This document shows, in pieces, positions 1-11,800 of a DNA stretch of 64,000 nucleotides; position 1 is the first letter of the stretch; every line of letters begins with the position of its first letter. A program made the position numbers and the translations under genes. The DNA lies in NCBI GenBank assembly GCA_037833965.1, contig AP031351.1:23324501-23388500 (forward strand), written 5' to 3'. A model generated the notes under the pieces. It was not told where the DNA came from, made no database searches, and saw only the letters and a list, made by a program, of their open reading frames with translations. The DNA is from Marchantia polymorpha subsp. ruderalis. Its lineage: Eukaryota; Streptophyta; Marchantiopsida; Marchantiales; Marchantiaceae.

Positions 1-813
1 GGCGCACATCCAGTCGGATCGAATTATGCCGGCGCGCAGTTGTACCGCCTATTTTGTCCTTTATGCCTCGTCCGTTGCTGCCGGCGCATATCCGCCAGCG
101 CAACTCATGCCAGCGCATCCGTCTGTCAGCGCCACGTCGGAGGCGTACATCCGACCGGCGCTTTCCTTCCATGAACAGCCGCCAAAGGCGCTTCCGACTC
201 TGAGTGGGTTTCCTCCTATGAGCGCGTGATTCCACCGAAGGCGCATCGCCGAGGGCGTACGGGAATCCTTTCCGGCTGTGAACCCTAGCGCGAACGGCGC
301 ATGTCCGGCTACGAGTTTTCCGACGCTCATAACTTCTCCATTCCTGATCCATCTCCGACGCTCTTGGACTCGTTAGAACGAGCATCCCGAGCTCTTTCTA
401 ATGCAACTTCAACCAACTGGATCTACCGTGTATCCCGATTGTTATGAAGGTTTTCCCTTTTCGTGCTAGCGGCGCTTCGCCGAAGGCGCACTCATGGTCG
501 GATGCCTTTAGAGGTCCGGGCCCTTCTCGTGACGTCTTTAGCAAAACCTCCTCCTGAGGTGTCTGCGCCGGAAGCGTAGCTTCCTTATACGCTAGAGGCG
601 CGTGAATAGAGACACCTCAAAAAGGAGCTTTTGCCGAAGGCGCCGAAGACGTTGGCGTTGGTACATCCAACTACGTGATTCTTTGTGCCCTCGTGACGAT
701 CTCATCAATCCACTCTATTTAGCGTACCCTTCTCTAGCTACAAACACTGCTTTGGTACTAGTTTTCTAAAATTGTTTAAATTCTGCAAAAAAAACAAAAA
801 GTGTGTTACCACA
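1..813 (-). mobile_element. B-family LTR, 5'-terminal part (copy B')
   Basis: The last bases (TTACCACA, ending at 813) are an LTR terminus. The whole stretch matches the terminal part of the B-family LTRs at 32190-33001 and 42848-43659 with scattered substitutions. In element sense (minus) the LTR starts at 813 with TGTGGTAACACAC and runs off the left edge, so only upstream U3 is present. It abuts the RNase H region of element E, whose reading frame runs into it. The TSD cannot be checked because the other end is outside the window. Confidence 0.85.
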
Positions 814-2379
814 ATACCACTTGAGAATAGGTGCGTGTAACAAAGCATCTTTCAATGCTTGAAAAGCTAACTCTTGAGCTGTTCCCCATCTCCACTTTTG
901 ACCTTTCCCTAACATGGAAGTCAAGGCCTGAGCTAGTCGAGCAAAACCTTTCACAAATCTTTGATAGAATCCAGTGAGCCCTAGAAAACTTTTCAATTGA
1001 GTTTGATCCTCAGGTGCTATCCATTTCTGAATGGCATCTATCTTCTCACTCATCACTTGGATTCCTGTAGCTGTAACTCTATGACCCAAGTAATCTACTT
1101 CTGACTTGCCAAATTCACATTTTGAAGCTTTGGCATACAATTGATTGTTTCTTAAAACTTGAAGTACCTCTCGTAAATGACTTCTATGATCACTCAAAGT
1201 TTTGCTATACACCAATATATCATCTAGAAAAACAATGACAGATTTATCTAGATAAGGGCGAAAGATATCGTTCATCAATCCCATGAATGTAGCTGGTGCA
1301 TTAATGAGACCAAAAGGCATCACCAGATACTCAAAGTGTCCATACCTAGTACGAAAAGCTGTCTTGTGAACATCTTCATCTGCAATTCGAATTTGATTGT
1401 AGCCGCTTCTCAAATCTAGCTTGGTGAAGTACTTCGCTCCTTGAAGTTGATCAAACAAATCATCCATACGAGGTAATGGATATTTGTTTTTCACCGTTTG
1501 CTGATTCAACCCGCGATAATCGATACATAGTCTCATGGATCCATCCTTCTTCTTCACAAAGAGTACTGGAGCTCCATAAGGTGAAACACTTGGTTGAATG
1601 AATCCCTTGCTCAACATCTCCTCCACTTGAGCTTTGCATTCTTCCAATTCGTTTGGAGCCAAACGATATGGAGCTTTGCAAGTTGGTGTACTTCCAGGTA
1701 TCACCTCAATCTTGTGATCTACTCGCCTCTTTGGTGGTAATCCTGCAGGTAGATCATCTGGAAAAACATCTTTATACTCCATAAAAATGTCGTTCAAGGA
1801 CTCCGGGATGTAAGGTTTGTCCGTGGACCCAATATCTCTTATAAGTCCAAGGAAACATACATCATCTCTAGAAATGGATGCTATACCCATCACGAAGAGG
1901 GGTAAATTCCTATTCTGAGATCTAATTCTATCTCCATAGATCTTCCATCCACTACTTGTAATCACTTTTCTTCTCCAATCTACCTTTGGATTATATTGTT
2001 CCATCCATGGCATTCCAAGGATGACATCATATCGAGCTAAACGAATTACTCTCCATTCAATGCTCTCCTTGTATCTACTTATGGATAATTCTACACTCCG
2101 TGGTAGTGTTTCTATCACTTCAGTTTGCCCGTTTGGCAATTCCACTTCTTCACTCACGTCCTTCATCAACATCAAACCTAACTTCATAGCAACACTCCTT
2201 GATAGAAAATTCTCAGTTGCTCCAGGATCAATTAAAACTCTCACCTTGTGTCCTTCCATGAAACCATCAGTGACAATGAGTTGAGCTTGCTTCTTACTCC
2301 TTACATGAGCTCCCAACCATTGCCTTCTTCCAACCTCGCCTTTTCTTCGCTTTGTAGAACCAGTAAGGCCGCGAGGCAA
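814..2379 (-). pseudogene. pol: Element E protease-RT-(partial RNase H), truncated
   Basis: The product is the enzymatic half of a Ty3/gypsy polyprotein. A retropepsin-like segment lies near residue 50 ([11 protein letters not shown]), the RT palm has LCIDYRGLN near residue 281 and the catalytic FLDDILVYS near 381, followed by the connection to RNase H. The frame then enters the B' LTR at 813, so RNase H and integrase are missing. The protease active site reads D-P-G where D-S/T-G is expected, which would inactivate it. The frame is offset from gag, whose stop is at 2382-2384; chromoviruses usually have one gag-pol frame, so this is probably a frameshift lesion. No ATG starts the frame. Confidence 0.8.
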
Positions 2380-2381
2380 GA

Positions 2382-3246
2382 TTACTGGTGATCTTCGTTT
2401 CCCGAAACTGCTTCCTCCACCTCTTCATACTCTATCCCCTCCATATTGTTGAACGGTCGTCGCTGCATGGGCCGTCCTCCTTGTTGTGTCGGCCGAACTC
2501 GACCAAACTTGGCTATGTGACCCATTCGTCCACATGCATAGCATTGGCGATTGTCACAAACTCCAGCTCCTCCTCGAACCATTCCATTATTTGCATAACC
2601 TTCTTGCAAATTTGGAACTCCTGGTTGCCTAATCTCACCTCCAAATCTTGGTGGTGGTCCTCTTGTTGGTGCAAAACCTTCTCTACGTCGAAGGTTTCCC
2701 AACTCCATCGGTGTTGGACCAGATGGATCTCTAAAATTGCTCACTGGTTCACCGTGTGTGACACCAAAAGCACCTGAAATTCGTTGAGCAATTGCGATTG
2801 CTTCATTCACAGTAGATGGATTGCTTACCATCACCTCCTTTTGAATTCGATCTTTCAAGCCTCGTTTGAACACGTCCAAGGCTTCAGCTCCACTCATATC
2901 CATGATAGATACTTGAAGATCATGAAATTCTTCAATGTACTCATGAATACCTCCTTTCTGCTTCAGATCCCACAACTTCATTCTTGCAGTTTGAAGAGAA
3001 TCCACCGCTTGAAAATTTTGCAGAAGTCCTTCTTGCATTCCACTCCACAAAATGGTAGCACCTCGTTCTGAAAGCATTCTCTTGCATGTTGTGTACCATG
3101 TGAGAGCCTTATCCGTAAGATAAGATCTCATGAACATTCCTGCAATATAATCAGAAACATGAAAATGGGATAAATGAATATTCATCCTCATAATCCATCC
3201 CTCTAACACTCCCATTGCTCTACTCCCTTTGTAAGAGTTTAGGAAT
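2382..3246 (-). pseudogene. gag: Element E gag, C-terminal part
   Basis: This is a retrotransposon capsid-nucleocapsid fragment. The frame is open to the upstream breakpoint at 3246; the first ATG is at 3215. The helical capsid core (GVLEGWIMRM, then LTDKALTWY, LKQKGGIHEYIEEF and FKRGLKDRIQ) is followed by a CCHC knuckle CYACGRMGHIAKFG in which the final Cys is Gly. The capsid N-terminus is absent here and probably lies at 60390-60707. The frame ends with TAA at 2382-2384, out of frame with the protease. Truncation and the lost zinc ligand mark it as decayed. Confidence 0.75.
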
Positions 3247-4174
3247 CGTCCGAAGACGATTCCTCCGATGACGGAGTTGTACCTCTACGTCGTCTTCGCC
3301 CTCCCTTCGGTTTTCGCTCCTTCGACTCCCGTCTCTCTCTTCCTCTTCGGTTGAGAGTGGAAGTCTCGAAGGCTTCTGCCGATGCAATCACATCCTCAAT
3401 AGTGTCGCACTTGCTGCGTCGGCAAAAAGTCTCCATCTCCCGAGTTAAACCGGTCACGTACCAATCCACAGCTTGTTGTACCGAGAAAGGAGACCCTGGT
3501 CCTGTTTTCAGTATTCTGTCAAGGAGGTCCAGAAATCTCTCAGTGTAGTCACGCAGACTCTCCTTCTTCTCTCGCTGCAAATTTCGTAACTTTGTCAAAA
3601 CCCGGCTGTCGTAGCCGAGCTCGCGGAAGCGGCGAAGGAACTTCTCCTTCAGTTGGGCCCATGTTGTCAACCCAGTCGGATCGATGCTCTCGTGATTGTA
3701 CCAACTCCTCGCTTTCTTCCGCAGAAGGCTTGGAAAGATCCTTAGTCGGTCGTCGTCTGCGATCTCGCGATTGGCAATAGACACCGATTTGAACAACTTG
3801 ATGTATGAATCTGCATTGTCGTCATCCCCACTCCCTTTATACTTTGGGTAGGAATGTTTAGTAATCGGCTGAGGTAGCCGCACATTGGCTTGTCCGTCCG
3901 CCATCGGTGTGTCTGTCGACGGTTCTCGGGCGGTCGGTTCTACTTCACGAGGCGGGTCCGTGCAAGGAATATCTAGTAGAACTGTAAGCACCAAGTTTGG
4001 TTCCGAGTCGCCGGGGGTAGGTTCCCCAAGGATGTCGGCCAAACTAGGCTTAGGTACTCTTTTTGGTGTTTTCTTGTTTTGACGCCGTGTCTCTTCCACG
4101 GCCTTCTCTGAATCTCGTCGGAACTTGCGGACAGCTCTAGCACTTAGGTTGCTCCCGCTAGCCCCAGTCGACAT
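3247..4174 (-). pseudogene. gag: A-family gag, N-terminal fragment (second copy in A2)
   Basis: The first ~309 codons are nearly identical to the start of the intact A2 gag-pro at 54949, beginning with the same ATG (MSTGASG). The capsid region is intact up to the Lys/Arg-rich and Ser-rich linker, then the homology stops and the frame ends a few codons later in unrelated E sequence. All zinc knuckles and the protease are missing. One visible difference from A2 is KLFKSV in place of KLFESV. It is a remnant of a second internal region joined to the shared LTR. Confidence 0.85.
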
Positions 4175-4220
4175 TCACCGAGCATGGCTGCTCGTAAAAA
4201 CCCCGGTGTTGACGCAACTG

Positions 4221-4238
4221 TCCCCGGCAGCGCCGCCA
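4221..4238 (-). other. Primer-binding site, tRNA-Asp type (mutated)
   Basis: Same position as the PBS of A and A2, 22 bp inside the LTR end at 4261. One G-to-C change (about 4233) breaks the match to the CGGCGCCA 3' end of tRNA-Asp that the other copies keep. Confidence 0.65.
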
Positions 4239-5203
4239 AAAAGAAGTTGTCGGCTTCTTATGTAATAACCCACTAAAGGCTAAAACTGCAATATAGTGGT
4301 AGAAAGGTCGAACCCACAGGGACAGAGGAACACACAGGGTACAAAGTGTCACGTTTTAACAGACTATTGAGGAGTTTGAATTCTCAGGCGACTGTCACTC
4401 CCAGAAATACTGCAAGTGTCCACTCGGAGCGCACTCGGAGGTCGCACAGTGCAGCGTAACACACACACACACACACCTGAAACTACAGAAACACAACCCA
4501 GAGATCCGTTAGGACCTCTACTTCAAGATTTCAGGGGGAAAGTCTCTCACGAGCACACTCGGCAAAGCTGCGGGCAGTGACTTCCAACTCCGGCTTTTAC
4601 AACACTTCCACTAGCTTGCTGCTAGTGTAGGAAACCCGGTTTGGACTGCTTACTTCGGATCGAAGTCACTCATACGCGGTGAACAACACTCTCAACTCAC
4701 AAAACGCGCAGAGAACACAGGTCCGCACTGAAGGACTCACTGAGAAACATTCCAGTAACACAACAACAGTCTATTGAAGAGTTTGAATTCTCAGGCACTT
4801 GTCATTCCCAGAAATACTACAGGGGTTACCCTCAAGGCACCTGCTGCAGCGTAACCTGAATTTACAACCAAGGCTTACACGAAGTAGCAAAACTTCACTT
4901 TGGCATTCAGGGGAAAAATCCCAAGGGAGTACAATCAGAAAGGAACACTCGAAGGTGTAGGGGCGAAACTGTTCAAGTATCTAACTAGTCACTGGCTCTG
5001 AGCATCGGCAGTCACCCGCAGGTGCAGATCCGAACTACTCAAGTCTCTAACCAATGGACTAGCTCTGAACATTCGGCCGAAGGCTTTCAGCTACAAAATG
5101 CGGAACGCTAAGTTGTAACTCCTCGTGCGTGGTGACAGAACTCAAGGACACAAACACGCAAAGGAAATGGGTTCCTGATCTGCACTTCTGATGGGAAAGA
5201 ACC

Positions 5204-5232
5204 CCAGGCAAAACGCCTGGAACTATTTTATA
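5204..5232 (-). promoter_or_regulatory. TATA box with adjacent hairpin (A-family LTR)
   Basis: The minus strand reads TATAAAAT (5232-5225), then, 12 nt from the first T, a perfect 6-bp stem CCAGGC/GCCTGG with loop GTTTT (5220-5204). It lies directly after the stop codon of the LTR-encoded ORF. Same arrangement in all A and B LTRs. Confidence 0.65.
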
Positions 5233-5268
5233 CCTTCTAAGTCCTAACTAGCACTACACTGCACTACG

Positions 5269-7620
5269 CTACACGCCTGCACGGAACCACGCTACACTAC
5301 ACTCCGCGGAACCTGTACTACGTCTCCTGCGCGGCCGACTGCCGCGCACTAACTCCCTACCCTGCCAATCTTCCGCTCGACTGCGTAGTCCCAAACGCTG
5401 CAACGCCGCGGACACCTCCACTTCGAGGGCGGACATGGTATCCTGTGCCTTCGACAGAAAGGCATCGAGCTTCTTTGCTACCTTCCGCCGACTCCTACTG
5501 TCGCCTGACAACAACCCGGCTGCGCGCAATTCAAACTCACGCAGTGTGAGTTTCTCCTGCGCCTTCACTTCCCAGTGGGCGTAGCCCTTGAGACAGTGGG
5601 CGACTCGCCTCGCCGTCTCCACCTTCGTGCGATCCGCCTCCTTCCTGCGATCCTCTTCAATTATCACTAATTGCGATTCGGCTTCAGCACGTTGCGCTCT
5701 CAATTCGCCACACTCTGACTGTAACCTGCGGATTAACTCTTCATCCGCCTGCCGTGCGAGCTGACATTGTTCCAACAACCGCGTCTGTCGCACGAGCTCC
5801 TCTGACAAAATCTGATTCTGGGCCTGCTCAGAAATGAGTGCTTCCTTGACCTTCACCTGCTCCTTGGTGAGCTCGTCCAGTTTCTCATCCTTCATCTTCT
5901 CGGAGTGCTTGTAGAATTTCTGATTAAGTTTGTACTGACCCCACAAGCACGCATGCTTCTCCTTCAATTCCTTCAACTCCTGGTCCACTCTAGCTAATAG
6001 CTTGCTGGTGTGGACTTTAGTGCGAGTCCGCCTGCGCACTAACTCGATGTAAGATCCCGGCTGGAGTGGGTCGGCGTATTTATCGACCTTGCGATCCAAG
6101 TACCTCAGCAACGGAATCACCTGCTCAGAGAGCGCCGCCGCCGGCGCTCCAACAATTTCCTCCTCCTCCTCCTCGGTGTCTTCTGCTCCTGACATTTCTT
6201 CCGTGGAGCCTCCGTCGTCATCATCCGAGTGGAGAATTTCAGTCGCCATTGATTGCGTCGGCGACTGCCCCGAGTGGGGCTGCACGTCGTCGACGTGCAC
6301 TGCCTGCGAAGGCACGGCTGCAGCCTCGCTGCTCGTCGCCAAAATGTCTAAGGCGGAAGGCGAATGTACCCGTGCGGCATCCCCGTCTCTCGCTTGTTGA
6401 TTGTCTACCGCATCCTCTCTGCCGCCGTCGTCCGCCGCCGAAGGCGATCGAGCGGAAGGTGGCTGCGCGGGGTTTGATTGCGCATCGCGCATCGAGATTT
6501 CATCCCGCGGACAGTCACTCCGCTCCTCCGTCTGCTGCTCCCTTGATCGGTCCGTGGGGGCTGTGCCCGGCCCGTGCGCAGGCGCATTTGCCGGCGCCTT
6601 GTCCGCCGCAGGCGTAGCGCCGCGGACATCTATCGCCGAAGGCGACATGGCCGGGGGCCGCACGCCCGATGTTCCTTGGCCTATAGGCCCTACCGCCGAA
6701 GGCGCATCTATCGGCGGACTTCCCGCCGATGGTGCGGCCTCCGCACGCTCTCTGCTCGTATCTCCTCGGCTCGAAGGCCCTGGCGCCGAAGGCGCAAATT
6801 GCGGCGCGTGGTGCGCCGGAGGGTCTGGCCCCGAGGGCCGGTGTCTCGTAGGCGGTTCTTCCGCCGGCTCCTTCCCCTTCCTACGTTGGAACGGGGGTGA
6901 TTCTTGCCTGTGCACAGGCGGCACGTGTGGAGGTGTCCTGTGCACAGGCGGCCTGTGCACAGGCGGACTGCTCCTTCCCACGCGTAAGCGTAGATCCACG
7001 TCCACTTGTGTTCGCCGGTCCGCGGAGGCTCGTCTGTGCACAAACGGAACATCTGTCCGCATCGCACGTGGTAACTCCAGAGGCCCTTGGCCCGTAGGCG
7101 GCCTCTCTCCCGTCGAGGTTGCAGCGGGGCCCGTTGCTCCTGCGGTCGTCCGCGCTTCCTCATGCTTCTCTGGCGACGCACTTCCTTTCTCCGTCGCAAT
7201 CGTCGCCGTGTCCGCACTGCCAGCTGGTAACACCAGTCTGCGTGCCTTCTGCTTCGGCCGGCTGTATGGCTCGCACAGCGGCCGCGGTCGAATGGGAGCA
7301 GAGGGTTCTTGATGCTGCTCCTCTTCAGACTCTTCCCTCCATCGCCGCTTCCGCGGCACTCGTGCTGCAGGAGTGTGTCTCCCTTCGTCTCTTCGTCTTG
7401 ATGGGGTAGAAGTCGGTGACTCCTCTGCATCCGTGTCGACCTCATTCTCCCGCACATACTTCCCGGGATGGTCGATGGATAATGGCGGAAAATGTTCAAG
7501 CTCCGCCGCTGTCAAACAATTCCGCTGTCGATAAAAATTGATGAGGAAAGGAGAAAGATGGTTTAGAGTTCCCCCCTTCTCCTCAAACGCGTGCTGTCGC
7601 ATCACCCTGTGCAGGATACT
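5269..7620 (-). pseudogene. LTR-encoded ORF, C-terminal three quarters
   Basis: This frame continues residues ~250 to the end of the U3 protein seen whole at 56044-59145. It holds the NLS-like PRKRRW and RPKQKARR, the Pro/Arg/Ser-rich middle with PVHR repeats, the acidic patch and the C-terminal coiled coil. Its upstream part was separated when element A inserted, and about 423 bp were deleted at the junction at 7620. The N-terminal piece is at 47553-47879. The local ATG at 7605 is an internal Met, not the natural start. Confidence 0.8.
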
Positions 7621-7630
7621 ATTGATCCTA
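7621..7630. other. Filler DNA at a deletion junction
   Basis: Ten bases (ATTGATCCTA) belong neither to the minus-strand A2 LTR, which ends at 7620, nor to the plus-strand A LTR, which starts at 7631. ATCCT in the filler is the inverse of AGGAT just upstream, as in end-joining with templated insertion. The junction removed 30 bp from A and 423 bp from the host LTR. Confidence 0.7.
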
Positions 7631-8029
7631 AAATTAAAACATTTTTGGAAAACTGTACCCTGGCAGCATTGTAAAGAGTCTTCGGTACATCAAAACAGAG
7701 TGAATCCGGAAGATCGCGGGGATTCTCGAGGGATCTTGTAGAATCTGGGATTTGGGGTGCCGTAGTAAGGACAGGCACCACCCTCCCTGCGAGCTCCGCA
7801 GTTAGGATCTCTACGGCGCAAGGCGCAAAACCCGCCTTCGGAGGTTGCGTCCGCGGCTGTAGGGAAACCCCCGTAATTAGGTCAACCCTCGGACGCCTTG
7901 ACCAAGTTAGGATCCCGTTGGAAAGAGCTCGACGCGCTGATTCTAACGAGCCCAAGAACGCTTGGAACGGATGAGGACTTAGGGAGTTATCGCTACTGGA
8001 AGAAACGGAGGCGGTCGCCTACGGCGGAA

Positions 8030-8846
8030 GGATTTCGCCACCGGCGCGAATTCCGCCTACGCGGAAGGAGGAATCAAGTTTTGTCCTATGCGCGGACGTA
8101 GGCGTTCGCCTGTGCACAGGCGAAGTAGGGTTAGGGAAGGCGCGAAGTCTGCCTACGCACAGGCGTTCGCCTGTGCACAGGCGCTTCGGCGTCGGCGGAA
8201 AATCCGCCCTGGGCCCTAGAAATGCGCCTTGTGAGGTAGAAGGTGTACGGCGCCTTCCGCGCCAGCGCAGCGCCGCGTATGTCGGAAGAGCCGCCAGGGT
8301 AATCCAATCGGTACGGACCATGCGGACGGCACGGGTGGATGCGCTCTTGGACGGACGGAGTTGCGGCGGCGGAAGCGCCGACGGAGAGACAAGGAACGGA
8401 CAGACTGGACGGAGACGGCTGACCACGGTCAACGCCTTCCGCGCCAGCGCAGCGCCGCGGACGGAATTCGCCTGCGCACAGGCGAACGCCTGTGCACAGG
8501 AGGATGTTCAAGTTCCGCGCCGGCGGAGGATCCGCCGAGGCCCCTGCCTACGCACAGGCAGGAGTTGAATTTTTGTCCGACATGCGGACACACGCGTCAA
8601 GGCAGAGGGGGATTGGCCGAGGGGCGGTACGAACAAGTGTACCGCACAAGGCGGAAAACTCGCCTTCGGCGCTACGCCCCCATGTCCGCAGGGCGACACG
8701 CTCGCGGAGTTCAAATCCGCCAATTCGAGCGTGAGAGTTTAACCGACGACGGCGGAGCGTGAAGCCGCGCGTGAGAGCGGAGACCGTTCCAGCGTACAGC
8801 CGGCGCGGCCATCAAGTGAGACGTTCTTCACGACCAAGAGCCGACC
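8030..8846. repeat. Palindrome-rich upstream U3 region
   Basis: This GC-rich stretch ahead of the LTR-encoded ORF is full of short perfect inverted repeats. CGCCTGTGCACAGGCG occurs at 8107-8122 and 8168-8183, with variants near 8470-8500, and there are GCCTTCGGCG and GGCGGAAAATCCGCC-type motifs. The same motifs recur in the other A-family LTRs and inside the ORF. I see no coding frame conserved across copies and no clear TATA box. Confidence 0.65.
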
Positions 8847-11800
8847 ATGACCTTCGACCGGGCGGCGGAGAACGTCCCATTCTTGAATTCGCGATTCCAA
8901 TCTCTTGTGCGCGCTGCGCGCATCCATCTGCTGGCTGCGGAACATTCTCGACGTCGTCGCACAGGAGATTTCTTGTTGATTGAGGGAGAAGTGAGTGCGC
9001 GTGATTTGGAATTGAGAGCGATTAGAGTTTGCCGAGAGAGAAAGAAACGCGGACAGTGCGGAAGTAGAATGAGCGGGCGAGCGAACCCCAGGAACGCAAT
9101 GACGAGACCGAGCAGATTGCGGATGGTGCCACTTCGCCTGCCGCAGAACGGGCTGCGCGCTTTTGAGGAGCGCTTAATAGCAAGAAAGCTCAATTTCTTG
9201 CTATGGGGATGGAATTACATCTGTGCGAATATGGTGCGCGAGTGGCTAGAGCCACAGGGACCACCCTCGCGCGGATTGCGTCCGCATGTTGACCGGTGGA
9301 CAGTCCAAGATTGGGCGCAGGCGTTGGGAAGATGTGCTGGCATGCCAGGGCATCTCCTTTTCGACAGTGAGAGCATCAAGGTGACCAAGCAAGAGGAGGC
9401 GCAATTTGTGGAGCTGTTCAAGACTGGGAGGTCTACCAAGAATGGGTACAGGACCCGTGATTACAAGGATCGATTTCGCCGGACTTTGTCCGCGGCGCTG
9501 ATGCAATTACTGCAGCCGCACCGCGCCTGCTACATCACATTGTGGCAGGTCTCTTTTGTGGAGTGCGTCATCGAGGGAACTCCAATTCACTGGGCGAGCA
9601 TCCTGCACAGGGTGATGCGACAGCACGCGTTTGAGGAGAAGGGGGGAACTCTAAACCATCTTTCTCCTTTCCTCATCAATTTTTATCGACAGCGGAATTG
9701 TTTGACAGCGGCGGAGCTTGAACATTTTCCGCCATTGTCCATCGACCATCCCGGGAAGTATGTGCGGGAGAACGAGGTCGATACTGACGCAGAGGAGTCC
9801 CCGACTTCTACCCCATCAAGACGGAGAGACGAAGGGAGACACACCCCTGCAGCGCGAGTGCCGCGGAAGCGGCGATGGAGGGAAGAGTCTGAAGAGGAGC
9901 AGCATCAAGAACCCTCTGCTTCCATTCGACCGCGGCCGCTGTGCGAGCCATACAGCCGGCCGAAGCAGAAGGCACGCAGACTGGTGTTACCAGCTGACAG
10001 TGCGGACACGGCGACGATTGCGACGGAGATAGGAAGTGCGTCGCCAGAGAGGCGAGAGGAAGCGCGGACGACCGCAGGAGCGACGGGCCACGCTGCAACC
10101 TCGTCGGGAGAGAGGCCGCCTACGGGCCAGGGGCCTCCGGAGTTACCACGTGCGATGCGGACAGATGTTCCGTTTGCGCACAGGCGAACCTCCGCGGACG
10201 GACGAGCCTCCGCGGAACGGCGAACACAAGTGGACGTGGATCTACGCTTACGCGTGGGAAGGAGCAGTCCGCCTGTGCACAGGTCGCCTGTGCACAGGTC
10301 GCCTGTGCACAGGACACCTCCGCACGTGCCGCCTGTGCACAGGCAAGAATCACCCCCGTTCCAACGTAGGAAGGGGAAGGAGCCGGCGGAAGAACCGCCT
10401 ACGAGACACCGGCCCTCGGGGCCAGACCCTCCGGCGCACCACTCGCCGCAATTTGCGCCTTCGGCGCCAGGGCCTTCGAGCCGAGGAGATACGAGCAGAG
10501 AGCGTGCGGAGGCCGCACCATCGGCGGGAAGTCCGCCGATAGATGCGCCTTCGGCGGTAGGGCCTATAGGCCAAGGAACATCGGGCGTGCGGCCCCCGGC
10601 CCTGTCGCCTTCGGCGATAGATGTCCGCGGCGCTACGCCTGCGGCGGACAAGGCGCCGGCAAATGCGCCTGCGCACGGGCCGGGCACAGCCCCCATGGAC
10701 CGATCAAGGGAGCAACAGACGATGGAGCGGAGTGACTGTCCGCGGGATGAAATCTCGAAGCGCGATGCGCAATCCAACCCCGCGCAGCCATCCTCCGCTC
10801 AATCGCCTTCGGCGGCGGACGACGGCGACAGAGAGAATGCGGTAGGCAATCAACCAGCGAGCGACGGGGATGCCGCTCGGATACATTCGCCTTCCGCCTT
10901 AGACATTTTGGCGACGAGCAGCGAGGCTGCAGCCGTGCCTTCACAGGCAGCACACGTCGAGGACGTGCAGCCCCACTCAGGGCAGTCGCCGACGCAATCA
11001 ATGGCGACTGAAATTCTCCACTCGGATGATGACGACGGAGGCTCCACGGAAGAAATGTCAGGAGCAGAAGACACCGAGGAGGAGGAGGAAATTGTTGGAG
11101 CGCCGGCGGCGGCGCTCTCTGAGCAGGTGATTCCGTTGCTGCGGTACTTGGATCGCAAGGTCGATAAATACGCCGACCCACTCCAGCCGGGATCTTACAT
11201 CGAATTAGTGCGCAGGCGGACTCGCACTAAAGTCCACACCAGCAAGCTATTAGCTAGAGTGGACCAGGAGTTGAGGGACTTGAAGGAGAAGCATGAGTGC
11301 TTGTGGGGTCAGTACAAGCTTAATCAGAAATTCTACAAGCACTCCGAGAAGATGAAGGATGAGAAACTGGGCGAGCTCACCAAGGAGCAGGTGAAGGTCA
11401 AGGAAGCACTCAATTCTGAGCAGGCCCAGAATCGGATTTTGTCAGAGGAGCTCGTGCGACAGACGCGGTTGTTGGAACAATGTCAGCTCGCACGGCAGGC
11501 GGATGAAGAATTAATCCGCAGGTTACAGTCAGAGTGTGGCGAATTGAGAGCGCAACGTGCCGAAGCCGAATCGCAATTAGTGACGATTGAAGAGGAACGC
11601 AGGAAGGAGGCGGATCGCACGAAGGTGGAGACGGCGAGGCGAGTCGCCCACTGCCTCAAGGGCTACGCCCACTGGGAAGTGAAGGCGCAGGAGAAACTCA
11701 CACTGCGTGAGTTTGAATTGCGCGCAGCCGGGTTGTTGTCAGGCGACAGTAGGAGTCGGCGGAAGGTAGCGAAGAAGCTCGAAGCCTTTCTGTCGAAGGC

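Larger units (their letters stand above)
814..3246 (-). mobile_element. Element E (chromovirus-like Ty3/gypsy), left part
   Basis: This holds most of gag, the protease, RT and the start of RNase H on the minus strand. It is cut at 814 by a B-family LTR and at about 3246 by the truncated end of the A2 complex. The missing gag N-terminus is found in the same orientation on the far side of A2 (60390-60707), so I read the two pieces as one element split by about 57 kb of nested insertions. RT and zinc-knuckle style fit the chromovirus branch, but no chromodomain is visible because the 3' end is absent. Confidence 0.75.
4261..7620 (-). mobile_element. A2 3' LTR, distal part (R/U5 and most of U3)
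   Basis: This is collinear with 55036-58395 of the intact A2 5' LTR. The inner boundary is the LTR end (TGTAATAACCC on the plus strand at 4261). At 7620 the homology stops inside the LTR-encoded ORF; the rest of this LTR is at 47553-49236. About 423 bp of LTR between the two parts are missing. Confidence 0.85.

Noticed and set aside
6401-7312. 303-codon plus-strand ORF (and similar ones at 9905-10777, 21082-21954, 57176-58087)
   Set aside because: Antisense to the disordered middle of the U3 protein. Long only because GC-rich palindromic DNA lacks stops on both strands.
8100-8500. CRISPR-like look of repeated GCCTGTGCACAGGC palindromes
   Set aside because: Spacing is irregular, no uniform spacers, no cas genes, and the context is a eukaryotic LTR.
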